The translations under genes were made by a program, and so were the position numbers. A stretch of 61,190 bases of DNA from Pseudomonas sp. BGI-2 (GTDB lineage: Bacteria > Pseudomonadota > Gammaproteobacteria > Pseudomonadales > Pseudomonadaceae). The notes beneath the pieces were generated by a model, which was not told the DNA's origin, did no database searches, and worked only from the letters and a program-made list of their open reading frames with translations. The stretch lies in the NCBI RefSeq assembly GCF_004310295.1, contig NZ_SISB01000041.1, positions 1 through 61,190 of the forward strand. Reading direction: 5' to 3'. Position 1 is the first letter of the stretch, and each line of letters begins with the position of its first letter. Below, piece by piece: positions 1-8,600 of this stretch.

Positions 1-2
1 GC

Positions 3-119
3 GATATCAGCCATTTCTTGATGCATCGGTACAACTGGATTCGGCCCCATCAATTCAACGGTGGGCTGGCGCCAGCTCGGGCCGAAGAAAAACTTAACGT
101 CGTGTCCGGGATTAGTTGA
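3..119 (+). pseudogene. IS3-family transposase, C-terminal fragment
   Basis: An open frame enters from the left edge of the window and ends at TGA 117-119. The translation contains HRYNWIRPHQFNGG followed by AEEKLNVVSGIS, which is the typical extreme C-terminus of IS3-group transposases (DDE integrase, OrfB). Only about 38 codons are visible, so it is unknown whether the element upstream is intact. No clear terminal inverted repeat can be assigned after the stop. It marks the left border of the T6SS cargo region. Partial: continues beyond base 1. Confidence 0.7.
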
Positions 120-155
120 CCACTACAACGACGCTCCTTAGCTTTAGCGCTTAGC

Positions 156-245
156 AGATTGGCGGATGGAGTTCGGTTGTTGGTGGAGCGAGCGCTGGAT
201 CACATTGATTCGCCGAATCCGGCGGAGCATCGGGGGAAGGTGTAG
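156..245 (+). pseudogene. Gene remnant, C-terminal tail of an unknown ORF (left copy)
   Basis: The frame that follows the transposase stop encodes RLADGVRLLVERALDHIDSP and ends at TAG 243-245. A clearly related tail, LADGVHLLVERALDHLDEPE, lies at 40591-40692 on the same strand. The two share a 16-base identical stretch, gttggtggagcgagc preceded by t. No start codon with a ribosome-binding site is visible, and the frame is fused to transposase sequence upstream. I read it as a remnant of a gene cut by the IS insertion. The parent family is not recognised. Confidence 0.5.
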
Positions 246-314
246 CAACTTCGCGAATAGAGAACGGGGGCTTCGCGCCCCCCTTCTTCAACGTTTATAT
301 CTGCACAGCGAAAT

Positions 315-1682
315 TCACAGGCAGTGGCTGGCCTTTATGTCTGAGCCTTGCGAAACCAAGCGCTTCACACCGTCGCTACCCTGCGGGCTACCTTTGTCCG
401 CTGACAGCTGATAACAGGCCAACGCCCGGGACATATCCTTCGTTCCCAACTGGCCACTCTCAAAAGAAAAACCCAGATAGTTCATCGCATCTGCGGAACC
501 CATGGAAACCGCACGAAAAACTTCTCTTTCCGCCTGCTCGGGATGCAAGCAAGGGCCGTCATAGTCGGTGGAGTTACCGTTACAGTAATAGGTGGCATAA
601 CCCAGCGCCCCGTCCGGCAGTGTCGTCGCTGCCGCTTTAAACAACGCCTCAACCTTGCTGGTTTCTAACTGAGGAGCCATCTGCGAAAGACTCAATCTTG
701 CCGCTGACAAACTCGCCTGTGGATCACCCGACTCGGCAGCACAAACATAGTTTTCCAGAGACGCTTCAATCAACTCCTTAGTCAGACGGTATTGCTCAAG
801 AAACCCTAACCCACCCAAACCCTCAGCACGTTGAAAACAAAGGTTCTCAGCACGGTTCATTCCAGGTTTACCGGATGCGACAAGCTCCTTCTCGCTGATC
901 GACCAATCCTCAATCCCCACCAGCGACCAGCACGACTTTTTAGCAAAGTTAAAAATCTTGATGTTGCTGTTACCGGCCCGTTTATCCACAACGTTCATGT
1001 GAGCGACATCGACTGTTTCGATCTCAACCCCTTCAGTTTTTCCTTCCATCGCGGCCATCAACGGAAACGCCAAACTGGAGCCTGTTACCGCAGTAATGGA
1101 CGGTTCGAATCGGCCCGGATCTTCTGTACGTTTTAACACCAGCATCTTCACTGCCAGCGCAGTGAGGCGCCTTTGCGACTCAGCATTAGCGGAGAACGCA
1201 GGTAGAAATTGAGCAAAATTCCCAGATGGACACGAGATATCTGACTCGCGCCCCGCAGCCGAACCACTCACGATGTCGGGCGCAATGTTGTCCAGAAAAA
1301 CTGAACGCTCGCGGCTCATTCTTGCGATGCAGTTGTTCACGGTCGTCACGTAGGCAGAAGTACCCGGCTTAATCTCAAATGCTTCAAGCGGGCAATTCGC
1401 ATCGCGCAATTTTATCCACGCACGCTGTGCTTCTTTGACCTTCGCTGTATACCCCTTCCCCGTATCCGGATCGGCTCGATACTGCGTTTCGAGTCGAGCC
1501 ATCAGCTGGTGATAACTCGTATTCAACTGTGAATCAGCAGCAACCTTCGATACGTCAGAGCACTTATCAACTTGTTGACTTGTGGTGTTCCCGGTGCACT
1601 CATCCTGAGCAAGTGCGAGTGAAACCGGTAGAACGGCCTGGCATGTCAATGTACAAAGAGCTCCTAAAAAAAAGCGTTTCAC
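315..1682 (-). CDS. Exported LprI-like (DUF1311) protein with Sel1-like C-terminal region
   Basis: A 455-aa protein with a signal peptide (MKRFFLGALC... ending near ALAQ, residues 1-25). Residues about 28-125 show the LprI/DUF1311 pattern: paired cysteines, a repeated QLNTSYHQLM-type helix, and LKEAQRAWIKLRDANC-like spacing (here VKEAQRAWIKLRDANC). LprI of Mycobacterium is a lysozyme inhibitor. The C-terminal part (about 330-440) has helical repeats with A-x-Y/G patterns resembling Sel1 repeats (DAMNYLGFSFESGQLG). It is the last of four exported proteins transcribed after vgrG and the large effector. Position and predicted periplasmic location suggest it protects against a cell-wall hydrolase, which is inference. 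Its codon use is more AT-rich than that of the tss genes. Confidence 0.75.
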   Translation of the reverse strand: MKRFFLGALCTLTCQAVLPVSLALAQDECTGNTTSQQVDKCSDVSKVAADSQLNTSYHQLMARLETQYRADPDTGKGYTAKVKEAQRAWIKLRDANCPLEAFEIKPGTSAYVTTVNNCIARMSRERSVFLDNIAPDIVSGSAAGRESDISCPSGNFAQFLPAFSANAESQRRLTALAVKMLVLKRTEDPGRFEPSITAVTGSSLAFPLMAAMEGKTEGVEIETVDVAHMNVVDKRAGNSNIKIFNFAKKSCWSLVGIEDWSISEKELVASGKPGMNRAENLCFQRAEGLGGLGFLEQYRLTKELIEASLENYVCAAESGDPQASLSAARLSLSQMAPQLETSKVEALFKAAATTLPDGALGYATYYCNGNSTDYDGPCLHPEQAEREVFRAVSMGSADAMNYLGFSFESGQLGTKDMSRALACYQLSADKGSPQGSDGVKRLVSQGSDIKASHCL

Positions 1683-1718
1683 TGTCTTCTATCCTTGATC
1701 TATTCAAATGAAAGCAAC

Positions 1719-2174
1719 CTAATCTGGGGAAAAATTGGTGACACAGAGCTTTGGCTCATTCATTTCCCAGTAGGTGCTGAGCAGAGTTTTCTTGTCGCGC
1801 TCTACGCGCAAATTGGCGAAATCGTCGCCACAAGCTGGAGTCAGCTCCTTGAAAAAAACTGCATCGGGGTGGTAAACAAAGATCCTGTGAATGGTGTAGG
1901 TGCCCATTCCGTCATCGATCTGCCAGACCACAAAATCTTTTGCACCGTCGAAATTGAAATCGTCTATTTGCACATGCAGGTCGTTTTCAGCTTGAAAAGC
2001 GATTGTCCGAGATTCGTTATGGGCATCGCTTTTAACAGCGACCGTTAACATGGCACCTTCCAGCACGAGCGTCGCTTCGACGTTTTTGGTTGGGCTGAAA
2101 GTGATTTTTTCGGCAAATACCGGTGCCGTCCACAGCAGACCGAGCAATGATATGGCTAGATACTTGAATCGCAT
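1719..2174 (-). CDS. Exported small protein, XAC2610-like, putative immunity protein
   Basis: A 151-aa protein with a clear signal peptide (MRFKYLAISLLGLLWTAPVFA, cleavage after AFA near residue 21). The mature part contains VQIDDFNFDGAKDFVVWQ, a D-x-N-x-D-G-x-x-D calcium-loop-like motif as in FG-GAP/XAC2610-type proteins. XAC2610 of Xanthomonas is the periplasmic immunity protein for a secreted GH19-type lysozyme effector. The gene lies between two other exported proteins in a run downstream of a probable cell-wall effector, so an immunity role is plausible but inferred. Two cysteines near the C-terminus could form a disulfide. Confidence 0.65.
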   Translation of the reverse strand: MRFKYLAISLLGLLWTAPVFAEKITFSPTKNVEATLVLEGAMLTVAVKSDAHNESRTIAFQAENDLHVQIDDFNFDGAKDFVVWQIDDGMGTYTIHRIFVYHPDAVFFKELTPACGDDFANLRVERDKKTLLSTYWEMNEPKLCVTNFSPD

Positions 2175-2183
2175 GTGCTCGTC

Positions 2184-2609
2184 CTACTCCCACGTACACC
2201 CGGTTTCCAAAGAAGAGTCGATACTGGTATTAATCGTGAAGCTGTACGCTTTGCCGTTAGATTTCTTCGTGTAGGACATCGAGACTATCTGAGCGCCCTG
2301 AGTCACCAACTCATAGGTTCCCGTGACCTTGCCACCCAGGACTTCAGACCATATCGCGGTGTGCTGCCAGGGCGCCTGCGGGTCGAGTATTTCGTCTTGG
2401 GAATCCGTCAACACTATGGAAATAGGGGTGTTCGACTTGGCATACTTTACGAAACCACCTGACCATTTGCTGGCTGATTCGTAATAGGTTCTTAATTCTA
2501 ACTTTACAGGACTGGATTGGGAGAGTTCGAAGCACAAAGTCTCGGTGGTGACGTCACTGTAGGCCACAGAGGTAAATAGACTTATCAGCAGCGGTAAAAA
2601 TCTTTTCAT
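2184..2609 (-). CDS. Exported protein of unknown family, putative immunity or accessory protein
   Basis: A 141-aa protein if started at MKRFLPLLISLF, which gives a good signal peptide (VAYS near residue 19). An in-frame ATG 14 codons upstream (2651) would spoil the signal peptide, so the inner start is preferred. The mature protein is predicted mostly beta (TYELVTQGAQIVSMSYTKK), with two cysteines. Family not recognised. It is one of four consecutive exported proteins after the vgrG-linked effector. It ends only 9 bases before the next gene, which suggests co-transcription. Confidence 0.6.
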   Translation of the reverse strand: MKRFLPLLISLFTSVAYSDVTTETLCFELSQSSPVKLELRTYYESASKWSGGFVKYAKSNTPISIVLTDSQDEILDPQAPWQHTAIWSEVLGGKVTGTYELVTQGAQIVSMSYTKKSNGKAYSFTINTSIDSSLETGCTWE

Positions 2610-2721
2610 ACTTAATATAAAGGTGGCCGATTTATTTATCGACGACCTCACCGCAAAATGGCGAGTTCAATAAAATAAATTCCCCCCCCTTTTCCCTGTA
2701 GCTACACCTTCATCAAAGGAG

Positions 2722-2739
2722 CAGCCTCCCGAGAGGCTG
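2722..2739. repeat. Inverted repeat between immunity genes
   Basis: CAGCCTC-ccga-GAGGCTG forms a perfect 7-bp stem with a 4-base loop in the 111-base gap between the effector's immunity candidate and the next exported gene. No strong U-run follows on the minus strand, so it would be a weak terminator or a processing hairpin at best. Confidence 0.4.
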
Positions 2740-2762
2740 TATATAAAATAACACCACCTTTA

Positions 2763-3620
2763 CTAATTTAAACGCTCCTCAACTCGCCGAGGAACTTTAT
2801 CTGCTATACCTTTCCTTCTCATCGCATCGCGATATCCAGCATAGTATGGCTTCGCCTCATCATGTTTTCCAAGTGCCCAGAGAGAGTCAGCAACATTAAG
2901 TTTCAATGGCACTCTATCCGCCGCAATAGCCAACAAGCGATTATAAATCTGCATTGCCAAAAGGTGCTCGTCGCCCTGTGCGAAGTAGAAAGCAATGTCA
3001 TTATATTCAGATATGTTTTTATCAGGTGGATAGCACGCCATATAGGAGGGAATACCCATGAAAATAGAATCTCTTAATGCACTAGCGCGCGACTCATTCT
3101 CAGGCACGCCAACCACGTCAGAGATTAGCTGTTTCGGAGAAATCCCCCCCTTAGAAAATTCGAAAATCCCTCCTTCCGCACTTTTCCATTTGTTGCCCAG
3201 CCATGCGCCGTCACACTGCTGAACTGAACCCAGATTTTCGACACAGCCAGTTTCCAGCGAAACCATATCGCAGTATGCCTGAGAGGAAATTATTGCATTC
3301 CCTTCCCCATCGACTACTTCTCCGGCATTTGTTCGCTGCACTATCACATATTTTTTATCGCCAGAGATAAGACCCACATCTGAACTTGCAACAACGCCAT
3401 CCTCAGAGCCCGCCAATTTAGTTTGGATCGAGTATATGCTGAACCCATCTTTGGCGCCTTGATATTGCACATCATTCCACCCCCCATACTTTTCTTCATA
3501 ATTTTTAAAGCTTAAAGAACGGCCTTGAAAACCAACAATTTTTAACGGTGCTGTATCGGCATAACTCGTGCCAGTGAGCAAAAGCACCAAACATGGGACC
3601 ACATAGCATTTATTAAACAT
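2763..3620 (-). CDS. Putative periplasmic immunity protein for the VgrG-linked effector
   Basis: A 285-aa protein with an N-terminal signal peptide (MFNKCYVVPCLVLLLTGTSYA, about residues 1-21). Its start codon lies inside the 3' end of the 959-aa effector gene (8-base overlap), the tight coupling typical of effector-immunity pairs. The C-terminal third (about 200-270) resembles a TPR helix pair (FYFAQGDEHLLAMQIYNRLL, then DSLWALGKHDEAKPYYAGYR). Periplasmic location fits a toxin acting on peptidoglycan. The family is not named with confidence. The gene is AT-rich compared with the tss genes, as is common for mobile immunity genes. Confidence 0.65.
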   Translation of the reverse strand: MFNKCYVVPCLVLLLTGTSYADTAPLKIVGFQGRSLSFKNYEEKYGGWNDVQYQGAKDGFSIYSIQTKLAGSEDGVVASSDVGLISGDKKYVIVQRTNAGEVVDGEGNAIISSQAYCDMVSLETGCVENLGSVQQCDGAWLGNKWKSAEGGIFEFSKGGISPKQLISDVVGVPENESRASALRDSIFMGIPSYMACYPPDKNISEYNDIAFYFAQGDEHLLAMQIYNRLLAIAADRVPLKLNVADSLWALGKHDEAKPYYAGYRDAMRRKGIADKVPRRVEERLN

Positions 3621-6492
3621 TTACTGCCGCCTTTAATTTGGTGTACCGAACCCCTGGAGTTGTCATTCCGTTGCGACCTGGCCCGTAAATATCAGTAATC
3701 TCACGCTCGTAACTAGCATGATTGTTTCCCCATGCAGTTACATTTTTACTAACAGTAGGATTTTCCGAGAAAAACTTGTCTAGAGCTTTTTTCAAATTTT
3801 CGGCTACGTTACCAGGTCGGTTAACGTGTTCATCCAAAACTGTAGCCTGCCCAAGAGTCGACAAAAATAATTGACCAACCGTGAAATCATATGTATTCGG
3901 TTTTTTTGACTGAAGTTCTCTCAGTCGCTTTATAAAATCTGATATTTGAAGTTCAACATATGAAGGAGACCCTACGGCACAGGCCAAAGCAGACACAGGC
4001 TTACATTGAATAACGTTACCAAAAGTTGACTCCCCGCAGCCAACCCTAAGCTTAGCCTTTAATTCGGCTCGTTCAAGTTTTTCACCGTTTGCAAACTCAG
4101 AATTCTTATAATACATCTTCGGACTATCAGAACTTAAGTCCAAATACCAACCTTGATTTTCAAAAAGCTCAACAAACTCATCGGGATAGAGCTCCTTGAA
4201 AACTTTCACTTGGATTGGGAGTTCACCGGCACCCTGAGGGTTAACAGTTTTCTGCATCGCGCCTGCAGATATTATCTCACTATCATAAGACTGAACTGTA
4301 TTGATCTTGCCCTCATTTTCACACATAACAGCAATAACTTTCTTCTCAAACGCTGTTACTTTACCTGCGGCTTCTAAAGCTGCCCATTGAGGCACATCCC
4401 CTAGTTTAACTTCGCCCCAAACTACAGGACCATAATGAGTACCCCATCGAGTTACTTTGGCTACAGCATTGCAGGTGCATTGTTTTTTCTGGTCAAAGTT
4501 TCCTATGAGACCGATTGAATGAATATGCCAAACCTTACCATCCGGACTTAGAGCCTCCCTTGCAGCAACCTCTTTCCACCAAGACAGGTCCTTGATTCGC
4601 TGCTTTTGCGCAACCCAGTTCAAATTTGGTCTATCAGTCGCATGCCCCATCAATTCGTCGAGGGCATCCCATTTCGTAGCGTCATAGAACCATTCGCTTT
4701 CATACTTGGTGATCAGCTGGGATATAGATTGCGCAAACCAAGGCTTAGCCAGTGCTGCCGAGATTTCTGTAGTAGTAAGTTTATCGTTCTTATCAGTGTC
4801 AATGATGTCGTACAGCCCTTCCTTTACCGGCCCTTTAGTTGAATTACTGGCTTTCGGAACGAAAGTAGCCTTTTCTTCTTCAGTGAGTAGATCACGATCA
4901 TGCAAATATGAAGAGAGATGCTCGGCGTTGCTACCTGTTTCTTCAATGAATTTAAACCCGTCCCATTCCCACGGATTGTGGCGAGTGGTCATCAAGTCCT
5001 TCTCGCCCAACCACCCGCTAATAGGATTACCTTGCGGGTCGCCTAGCAATCCTTCGAGATGCCACCAACGAGTAGTGCTAGAGGTTGCGGGATTAGAGCT
5101 CGTACTTGGAATAGTGACAGAATGCTTGATTTTTTTTGAAGCCGGTAAGGCTTCTAACACGCCAATGGGAATGATCAGATCGTATCCGATCACTACACCG
5201 CCATCGTTCACCTTTGGTGGGTTAGTCGCACTGATGTCGGCGCGGTGCGTAATAAGCTTCGTATCCTTGTAAATCTTCATCAGACTTTTTTGGTCTGCTG
5301 GTAACGCAGCGGCTTGGCTGCGACTTTGAGTAACGAACGTCTCAATGTCATCGCACGTGAAAACCTCTACGTGAACCACGTTACGAGCGGTACTTTCATC
5401 GTGTTCTTGAAAATGGCCTGCGTGGCCCACCAATGCTCCGGCTTTGATGTGAACTGGTTCATCGAGTAGAACAACCTTCCCCACCTCCTTCGGCTCAGTT
5501 TTTGTTTCAAGCGAAGGAAGCCATACATAACCTGGCACATTTCCAGTTGCGTCAGCGGTGAGAGCGGGGATTGGCGTCCCACTCACTACTTTAATTAGTT
5601 TTCGGTAGTTGCCAGATCCCCCTTCATGACTGATCTGGACTTGAGTGCCTGCAGGCAACACCGAGATGACGGGACCGTTGGTGGCCGCAGTACTACGTAC
5701 TCTCAAACCTTTGGCTTGGCTCACAGGAGTATCGTTCGCCTGTTCGCCAATCAGGTATTGGTCCGCACCTTGACTCGTCATTTGACCTTTAAATATCCAG
5801 CCGTTTATCGCAGCCGCTTGTTCCGCGTCTGGCATTACGCTAACAATTTTTACCCATTTGCCATCTGCACTCGTCTCCCCTGTCGTAACGGTGGTGCCGC
5901 GCGGCAATGTAGTCAAAACCTGGCTGTACCCTTCGCTACCACTAGGCGCAGCACGCACATTCAACCCTTGAACAGGGTCATTTACATTTGCCTTGATCTG
6001 ATAGGTGCCACCGGCCCAGTAAGACGGGCGTTCCAAGGTCGGCTTTTCTCTATATCCAGCCATGTCCAACAGGTGCATATAAAGGCTGTAGAACGTCAAT
6101 AGAGGCCCACCCGCCGAGGCAGGCGCAGGAGATCCACCCGGGGTAGCAGGGGGTGCTGGAGGAGCGGGAACCTCGAGTAGATGCTTGACCAGCACGAATC
6201 CTGATGAGGCAACAGCAGTACGGTCGCTGTATACGGTCGGTAGATAGGTTTCATCAATGCGATAGGCGATCACCTGCCCATCGGCGATACAGCGCACTTC
6301 GCTATGTGCCGAAATCAATCCCGAAGCTTCGTCAAAATGCACTCCACCGTGCCAGAGACCGTTACCACCGAGGGGGTAATAACCATCCTTTGCTTTGGCC
6401 AGAGCAGCGTAGTACTGCTGTGGGTCTGCCCCGCTGGCGTTTCCTATCTTGAGGGGATAAGACCATTTTTTAACTTTGACTGGTTCCGTCAT
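3613..6492 (-). CDS. Large multidomain T6SS cargo effector, probable peptidoglycan hydrolase
   Basis: A 959-aa protein without signal peptide, starting 38 bases after vgrG. Domains visible in order: an M23/LytM-like start (GLWHGGVHFD, residues 46-54, then ADGQVIAYR); a Pro/Ala linker (109-128); a Y-x-H-L-like strand (FYSLYMHLLD, 134-143); two SH3b-like repeats (GLNVRAAPS near 177 and GLRVRSTAA near 262); the rest of the M23-like fold (HIKAGALVGHAGH, then HVEVF at 374-378). Next come an EF-hand loop at 565-576 (DTDKNDKLTTTE) and a C-terminal region around 715-785 with MCENEGKINTVQSYDSE, whose acidic residues may be lysozyme-like catalytic positions (inference). The HLHFE signature of M23 is degenerate, so the real enzyme is more likely the C-terminal domain. 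The 5' half is GC-rich like vgrG, the 3' half AT-rich. Confidence 0.7.
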   Translation of the reverse strand: MTEPVKVKKWSYPLKIGNASGADPQQYYAALAKAKDGYYPLGGNGLWHGGVHFDEASGLISAHSEVRCIADGQVIAYRIDETYLPTVYSDRTAVASSGFVLVKHLLEVPAPPAPPATPGGSPAPASAGGPLLTFYSLYMHLLDMAGYREKPTLERPSYWAGGTYQIKANVNDPVQGLNVRAAPSGSEGYSQVLTTLPRGTTVTTGETSADGKWVKIVSVMPDAEQAAAINGWIFKGQMTSQGADQYLIGEQANDTPVSQAKGLRVRSTAATNGPVISVLPAGTQVQISHEGGSGNYRKLIKVVSGTPIPALTADATGNVPGYVWLPSLETKTEPKEVGKVVLLDEPVHIKAGALVGHAGHFQEHDESTARNVVHVEVFTCDDIETFVTQSRSQAAALPADQKSLMKIYKDTKLITHRADISATNPPKVNDGGVVIGYDLIIPIGVLEALPASKKIKHSVTIPSTSSNPATSSTTRWWHLEGLLGDPQGNPISGWLGEKDLMTTRHNPWEWDGFKFIEETGSNAEHLSSYLHDRDLLTEEEKATFVPKASNSTKGPVKEGLYDIIDTDKNDKLTTTEISAALAKPWFAQSISQLITKYESEWFYDATKWDALDELMGHATDRPNLNWVAQKQRIKDLSWWKEVAAREALSPDGKVWHIHSIGLIGNFDQKKQCTCNAVAKVTRWGTHYGPVVWGEVKLGDVPQWAALEAAGKVTAFEKKVIAVMCENEGKINTVQSYDSEIISAGAMQKTVNPQGAGELPIQVKVFKELYPDEFVELFENQGWYLDLSSDSPKMYYKNSEFANGEKLERAELKAKLRVGCGESTFGNVIQCKPVSALACAVGSPSYVELQISDFIKRLRELQSKKPNTYDFTVGQLFLSTLGQATVLDEHVNRPGNVAENLKKALDKFFSENPTVSKNVTAWGNNHASYEREITDIYGPGRNGMTTPGVRYTKLKAAVNV

Positions 6493-6529
6493 TTTTCCTA
6501 TTACCTAATCCTGTGTGATCCGTTGGAGG

Positions 6530-8572
6530 TCAACCCGAGAACTTCATCATTCGCATCGGTCGAGTGGTGGTTTTCTCCGGCACCGCATTCCCCAACGCCT
6601 GATCCATCAAACTCCCCGCCTTATCCTTATCCGCCGCCCCCGGCAGCACCGGCGGCTTTATCCCAATCCCTGTCCCATTCCCTGCCGAACCACCCGCATT
6701 AATCTTCACCACCGGCCCAACAACCGTCACCCCACCGGCATCCAGCTTGATAAAGCTCCCGCCCCCCAAAATGGTGAGTTCGGTGCCAGCCTCAATAACA
6801 ATCTTCGCCCCAGCCTTCAGATGAATCTCTTTCCCAACACTCGTCAGCTGCGCAGTCCCCAGCTTCACATGTTGGTTCTGCCCAATCGTCAGGTGATCAT
6901 CCAGCCGCGTTTCAACCTTGCGGTCGGCAATCGTGGTGCGATGCTCTTCAGCCTTGAGCTCGGTGTAGGAGTTCTTCACCACCGTGTCGTGGCGTTCGTT
7001 ACCCACGCGAATCTTCTGATCATGCTCAATGTTTTCATCCCAATCCCGCTGGGCATGAATGAAGATCTGCTCGGCTCCCTTCTTGTCTTCAATCCGCAGT
7101 TCATTAAACCCACCGCCTCCGGGGGAGCTGAGGGTTTTGAACACGGTGCGGGTTTTATTGGCCGGCAGTTCGTAGGGAACCTGGTTTTCCTTGTGGTACA
7201 GGCAACCGGTCACCAGCGGTTGGTCGGGGTCGCCTTCGAGGAAAGTGACGAGCACTTCCATGCCGATGCGCGGGATAACGATGGCGCCATACCGATCCCC
7301 TGCCCAACTCGAAGACACGCGCATCCAGCAGCTGGTTTTGTCATCCGCCAATCCTTCGCGGTCCCAGTGGAATTGCACTTTGATGCGGCCGTATTGGTCG
7401 CAGTGAATCTCTTCGCCTTTAGGCCCGGTGACCATGGCGGTCTGGCTGCCGAGGACGCGGGGTTTGGGGTGTTGCAGCGCTGGGCGGTAGAACACGGTCC
7501 ACGGGGTGGCGAGGAAGCGGTTGCGGTAGCCCTGGTGGAAGTCGTCTTTGTTGTCGGTGGTGTCGCTGGTCACGGACTCTTCGAGGACTTGCGGTTGTTT
7601 GCCTTCGTGGACGATTTCGGTGAGCAGCCAGAGGTCGTTCCACTCGGTGCGCGGGTGGTCGGACATTTCCAGGAAGTGGCCGCTGATCAGTTTGGTCTGG
7701 TCGCCGTGGCCTTCGGCTTGTTGGTAGTCGGCGCGGTGGCGTTCGAGGGCGCGTTGGCTGAGGAATTTGCCGCGCGCGCGGTCGAGGAAGCGGCCGGGGT
7801 AGTCGTAATCTTCCAGATCCGGTTCGGTGCTTTCGCCGTCGGGTTTGTACGCGGCTTCGAGTTGCAGGCGTGGTTTTTCGAAGTCGTAGTCGCGGCGGGT
7901 GACGCGGCCGGTGCGGGTTTCGAGGCGCAGTTTGAAGCCTTTGATCACCGGTTCGTCGGCGACCATGCCGCTGCCTTGCACGTACGCCGTTGGCTGGCCG
8001 AGTTTCGGGAATACGGTTTGGTCGTCACCGAAGACCAGCAGGTGACCTTTCTCGCTGTGCTGGAAGTGGTAGTGAATGCCTTCCTCTTCGCACAGGCGCT
8101 GGACGAAGTGCAGGTCGGTTTCGTCGTACTGCACGCAGTAGTCGCGGTCCGGGCAGGGCTGGCTGAGCTGGAAGCTGTACGCGTTGCCTTTGATGCCGTG
8201 CTCGTCGAGGATCAGCGCGATGATTTTCGGCGCGGACATCTGCTGGTAGATGCGCTGGTTGGTGCGGTGATGCAGGTATTGCAGTTGCGGCACCAGGGAG
8301 ACTTTGTAGCGGGTCAGGCGTTTGCCGGCGTCACCTTGGGCGACGCGGTAGATCTGACCGTGGATGCCGGAGCCTTGCGGATCGAACGCCAGGAACGCCT
8401 GTTTGTGCAGGAGTTTTTCCAGGTCCAGATCGGGGTTTTCGCTGACCAGTTCGAGGTCGAAGCGATACGGCTGGCTGATGCCTTCGGTGCCGGTGAACGA
8501 CAGCACTTGCAGGTCGCCCACGTAGTCTTCGACGGTGAGGCTGAAGTGGGTTTCGTTAGACGGGTTGAACAT
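6530..8572 (-). CDS. vgrG: T6SS spike protein VgrG
   Basis: A 680-aa VgrG (TssI). The N-terminal gp27-like part begins FSLTVEDYVGDLQVLSFTGTEG. The gp5-like OB region carries the family signature with EEIHCDQYGRIKVQFHWDRE, followed by CWMRVSSSWAGDRYGAIVIPRIGMEVLVTFLEGDPDQP. The needle/DUF2345-like C-terminus has repeated I-x-I-x-A strands (KIVIEAGTELTILGGGSFI). There is no large C-terminal toxin extension, so it is a carrier VgrG that would load the adjacent 959-aa protein. It trimerises on top of Hcp and is tipped by a PAAR protein, a candidate for which is at 27529-28053. It lies 28 bases after the kinase gene and is probably in the same transcript. Confidence 0.95.
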   Translation of the reverse strand: MFNPSNETHFSLTVEDYVGDLQVLSFTGTEGISQPYRFDLELVSENPDLDLEKLLHKQAFLAFDPQGSGIHGQIYRVAQGDAGKRLTRYKVSLVPQLQYLHHRTNQRIYQQMSAPKIIALILDEHGIKGNAYSFQLSQPCPDRDYCVQYDETDLHFVQRLCEEEGIHYHFQHSEKGHLLVFGDDQTVFPKLGQPTAYVQGSGMVADEPVIKGFKLRLETRTGRVTRRDYDFEKPRLQLEAAYKPDGESTEPDLEDYDYPGRFLDRARGKFLSQRALERHRADYQQAEGHGDQTKLISGHFLEMSDHPRTEWNDLWLLTEIVHEGKQPQVLEESVTSDTTDNKDDFHQGYRNRFLATPWTVFYRPALQHPKPRVLGSQTAMVTGPKGEEIHCDQYGRIKVQFHWDREGLADDKTSCWMRVSSSWAGDRYGAIVIPRIGMEVLVTFLEGDPDQPLVTGCLYHKENQVPYELPANKTRTVFKTLSSPGGGGFNELRIEDKKGAEQIFIHAQRDWDENIEHDQKIRVGNERHDTVVKNSYTELKAEEHRTTIADRKVETRLDDHLTIGQNQHVKLGTAQLTSVGKEIHLKAGAKIVIEAGTELTILGGGSFIKLDAGGVTVVGPVVKINAGGSAGNGTGIGIKPPVLPGAADKDKAGSLMDQALGNAVPEKTTTRPMRMMKFSG

Positions 8573-8600
8573 TGCTTGCTCCCTGTTCGGTAGTCATCCG

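Noticed and set aside
6515..8593. 692-aa open frame on the plus strand
   Set aside because: It lies fully opposite vgrG, which has strong family signatures. The frame is open only because of GC-rich codon bias.
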